A DNA stretch of 64,000 nt from assembly GCA_963820965.1 (NCBI GenBank), contig CAWGCC010000007.1:1-64000 (forward strand), written 5' to 3'. Positions 62,072 to 64,000 of this stretch are shown here, piece by piece; within the stretch, counting starts at the first letter, position 1, and each line of letters starts with the position of its first letter. The DNA comes from DATEDA01 sp963820965 (lineage in GTDB: Bacteria; Pseudomonadota; Gammaproteobacteria; Burkholderiales; SG8-39). Under the pieces are notes generated by a model. It had not been told where the DNA came from, made no database searches, and saw only the letters and a list, made by a program, of their open reading frames with translations. The translations under genes and the position numbers were made by a program.

Positions 62072-63422
62072 TCGCCGCATCCGTACGCTGCTCCTGGGGT
62101 GGCTGCTCGTGCCGCTCGCCCTGGTGCTCGGCGCGAGCGCGGTTGCGAGCTACACCACGGCGCTGCGGATCGCGTCCGAAGCGTACGACCGCGCGCTGCT
62201 CGACCCGGCGCTCGCGATTGCGCAGCGCCTCTCGGCGGCCGACGGGAGCGTCGAGCTCGATCTATCGCCCGCGGCGCTCGAGGCGCTGCGCGTCGACTCG
62301 ATCGACCGCGTCTACTTCGCGATCGGCGCGCACGGCCGGCTGATCGCCGGGCAGGCCGAGGTGCCGGCGCCGGCGGAGGACCCGGTCGAAGGGACGCCGG
62401 TGTTCTACGACGGCACGGTGCGCGGCGAGCCGGTGCGGGTGGCGGCGATGACCGTGCCGTTCGCCGACGGCCCGGCGCGCATCCTCGTCGCCGAGACGCT
62501 CGTCAAGCGCGAGCGCATGGTGCGCCAGCTCCTCGCCTCGAGCGCCCTCCCCGAGCTCGCGTTCTTCGTCGTCGCGCTCGCGGTCGTGTGGTACGGCGTC
62601 GGGCGCGGTCTCGCGCCGCTCGAGGACCTGCGCGCCGAGCTGGCCGGCCGCGCGCCGCGCGACCTGCGCCCCCTGCCTGCGGACCGGGCGCCGCTCGAGG
62701 TGCGCCCGCTCGTGCAGGCGCTGAACGATCTGCTGCGCCGTCTCGCCGAGTCGATCGCCGCGCAGCAGCGGTTCGTCGCCGACGCCGCGCACCAGCTGCG
62801 CACGCCGCTCGCCGCGTTGCAGGCGCAGGTGGACGCGGCACGGCGGGAGCCGATGCCGCCCGAGCTGGCCGCGGCCATCGAGCATCTGCACGCGGCGGCG
62901 CGACGCGCGGCGCATCTCGCGCGGCAGCTCCTCACGCTCGCCGCGGTCGAGCCGGCGGCCGAGCGGCCGTTCGCGCCCGAGCCGACCGATCTGGCGGCGG
63001 TCACGCAAACCCGGGTCGCCGACTGGGTCGCGCGCGCCGATACGAAGGCGATCGACCTCGGATTCGAGCTCGAGCCTGCCCCGGTCGCCGGGGAGCCGGG
63101 CCTGCTCGCAGAGCTTGCCTCGAACCTCGTCGACAATGCGCTCCACTACACGCCGCGCGGCGGCGAGGTGACGCTGCGCACCGGACGCCGCAACGGGCGC
63201 GTGTTCCTCGAGGTCGAGGACAACGGGCCGGGCATTCCCGCCGCCGATCGCGGGCAGGTGCTGGAGCGGTTTCACCGCGTGAAGGGCACGCCGGGCGAAG
63301 GCTCGGGGCTCGGGCTCGCGATCGTGCGCGAGATCGCGCACCGACACGGCGCCGCGGTCGACATCGGGGCTCCGGCATCGGGCAGCGGAACGCTAGTGGC
63401 GGTATCTTTCCCGGTCCCCTGA
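62061..63422 (+). CDS. Sensor histidine kinase (TctE/QseC-like)
   Basis: 453 residues. Transmembrane helix one at about 9-32, a periplasmic two-component sensor domain of the TctE type (about 33-160) and helix two at about 162-182. The H-box has His244 in FVADAAHQLRTPLAALQAQ. The ATPase domain has N-box LASNLVDNALHYTPRGG, DNGPGIPAADR and GSGLGLAIVREIAHRHGA. All catalytic boxes are intact. The partner response regulator precedes it. The TctE resemblance hints at sensing tricarboxylates, but the adjacent efflux gene suggests metals or toxic compounds; undetermined. Confidence 0.93.
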   Translation: MTPDRRIRTLLLGWLLVPLALVLGASAVASYTTALRIASEAYDRALLDPALAIAQRLSAADGSVELDLSPAALEALRVDSIDRVYFAIGAHGRLIAGQAEVPAPAEDPVEGTPVFYDGTVRGEPVRVAAMTVPFADGPARILVAETLVKRERMVRQLLASSALPELAFFVVALAVVWYGVGRGLAPLEDLRAELAGRAPRDLRPLPADRAPLEVRPLVQALNDLLRRLAESIAAQQRFVADAAHQLRTPLAALQAQVDAARREPMPPELAAAIEHLHAAARRAAHLARQLLTLAAVEPAAERPFAPEPTDLAAVTQTRVADWVARADTKAIDLGFELEPAPVAGEPGLLAELASNLVDNALHYTPRGGEVTLRTGRRNGRVFLEVEDNGPGIPAADRGQVLERFHRVKGTPGEGSGLGLAIVREIAHRHGAAVDIGAPASGSGTLVAVSFPVP

Positions 63423-63485
63423 AGCCAACGAAGGGGCCGGGTCAGCGTTCTGTCAGGTTTGGAGGGCTAGCTTCCGCCGTTTGCC

Positions 63486-64000
63486 GTGTACCGCCGCCTT
63501 CCCTTCCTCGCGCTCCTTGCCCTGATCGCCGCCGGCTGCGGCGAGCGTCCGGCGCCGCACGCCGACGCCGATGCGCGGGTCGAGGACGGGCGCGTCGTGT
63601 TTCCGGAGCGAAGCCCGCAGCTCGCCTCGATCGTCACGCAGACGGCCGAAGTGCGGCGCTCGGCCGTCGTCCGGCTCCCCGGCAGGGTGGTCTGGGACGA
63701 GGAGCGCACGGCCCGGCTCTACCCTGCATTCGCCGGGCGCGTCGTGCGGATCGACGCGAAGCCGGGAGACGTCGTGCGGGCGGGGCAGCGTCTCGCGCAG
63801 CTCGCCTCGCCCGACTTCGGCCAGGTGCAATCCGAGGGGCGCAAGGCCGCGGCCGATCTCGCGCTGGCGGAGAAGAACCTCGCACGCGTGCGCGAGCTCG
63901 TGGCGAACGACGTCGCGGCGAAAAAGGACCTGCAGACCGCCGAGGCGGAGTTCGCGCGCTCGCGCGCGGAGCACGCACGTGCGCTGGAGCGGGTGCGGCT
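63486..64000 (+). CDS. RND efflux periplasmic adaptor (CusB/CzcB-like), 5' part
   Basis: Starts at GTG 63486 with a lipoprotein leader (RRLPFLALLALIAAGC, lipobox IAAGC). It then runs through RLPGRVVWDEERTARLYPAF, AGRVVRIDAKPGDVVRAGQR, LAQLASPDFGQVQSEGRKAA and the start of the coiled-coil hairpin (LALAEKNLARVRELVANDVA). These are the beta-barrel, lipoyl and hairpin elements of a membrane fusion protein joining an RND pump to an outer-membrane channel. The gene continues past the right edge; the first 171 codons are visible. It follows a two-component system by 63 bases, its likely regulator. Confidence 0.88.
   Translation, partial: MYRRLPFLALLALIAAGCGERPAPHADADARVEDGRVVFPERSPQLASIVTQTAEVRRSAVVRLPGRVVWDEERTARLYPAFAGRVVRIDAKPGDVVRAGQRLAQLASPDFGQVQSEGRKAAADLALAEKNLARVRELVANDVAAKKDLQTAEAEFARSRAEHARALERVR

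Noticed and set aside
59729..62080. 783-codon minus-strand open frame over plsY, tsaD and the response regulator
   Set aside because: It crosses three well-conserved genes, in part in the wrong frame of tsaD, and has no coherent domain.

Overview
The window is G+C rich, with mostly small gaps between genes, frequent GTG starts and 4-base ATGA/GTGA overlaps. Several features point to a free-living betaproteobacterium (Burkholderiales, Nitrosomonadales or Rhodocyclales type): a Bug/TctC receptor, a TAXI-TRAP transporter, an rpsA-ihfB-lapA gene order, a PEP-CTERM exported hydrolase, a folB/plsY/tsaD neighbourhood and a TctE-like sensor kinase. The taxonomic call is inference from gene content; no rRNA gene is present.

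Left part (1-16 kb) is a decaying, rearranged accessory region. It holds a multiply frameshifted DNA polymerase II gene and a 3' fragment of rpsA followed by ihfB and a stunted lapA. A complete IS66-family element (4001-6531) has recognisable terminal inverted repeats but no clean target duplication. Next come a frameshifted c-type cytochrome, a heavily broken Mg2+-type P-type ATPase, and a VapB antitoxin whose VapC toxin is cut off by an IS256-family fragment. A tyrosine-recombinase remnant is fused to the 3' half of a tRNA-Thr. The rest is small orphan genes.

Middle-left (16-32 kb) is ordinary chromosomal content: a VanZ protein, a COG4315 lipoprotein, an AI-2E family exporter with a cyclic-nucleotide-binding partner, a GcrA-like zinc protein, cystathionine beta-lyase, a cupin, RidA, EgtB, a SUFU-domain protein, a PEP-CTERM GDSL hydrolase, an endonuclease/phosphatase, and a nicotinate phosphoribosyltransferase / MetE-like / hydrolase operon.

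Centre (32-49 kb) is the most interesting part. It is an organic-acid catabolic island: an AEC carrier divergent from a two-subunit UxaA-family lyase resembling sulfolactate sulfo-lyase SuyAB, then a sulfite-oxidase-like molybdoenzyme. After that come fumarate-reductase/succinate-dehydrogenase subunits B, C and D, a Bug receptor, the tartrate-dehydratase/class I fumarase alpha subunit, a secreted beta-propeller, a SnoaL-like protein, the dehydratase beta subunit, the flavoprotein subunit (with Cys where the FAD-linking His normally sits), a ThDP enzyme, a chalcone-isomerase-like protein and a TAXI-TRAP receptor and permease. My reading is import and breakdown of one or more hydroxy- or sulfo-carboxylates, with electrons and C4 acids handled by the dedicated Frd-type complex and dehydratase.

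Right part (49-64 kb): a Crp-family regulator, a deletion scar joining a Bug gene to a flavin-oxidase gene, a truncated LysE gene next to a Phd/VapC toxin-antitoxin pair, typA, a MocR/PdxR regulator divergent from a lipoprotein-PhzF-ogt-xerD-ybaK run, folB, plsY, tsaD, a two-component system and the start of an RND efflux adaptor.

Many otherwise intact genes carry one net extra base, which looks more like sequence error than gene death. Reading frames here should be treated with that in mind.
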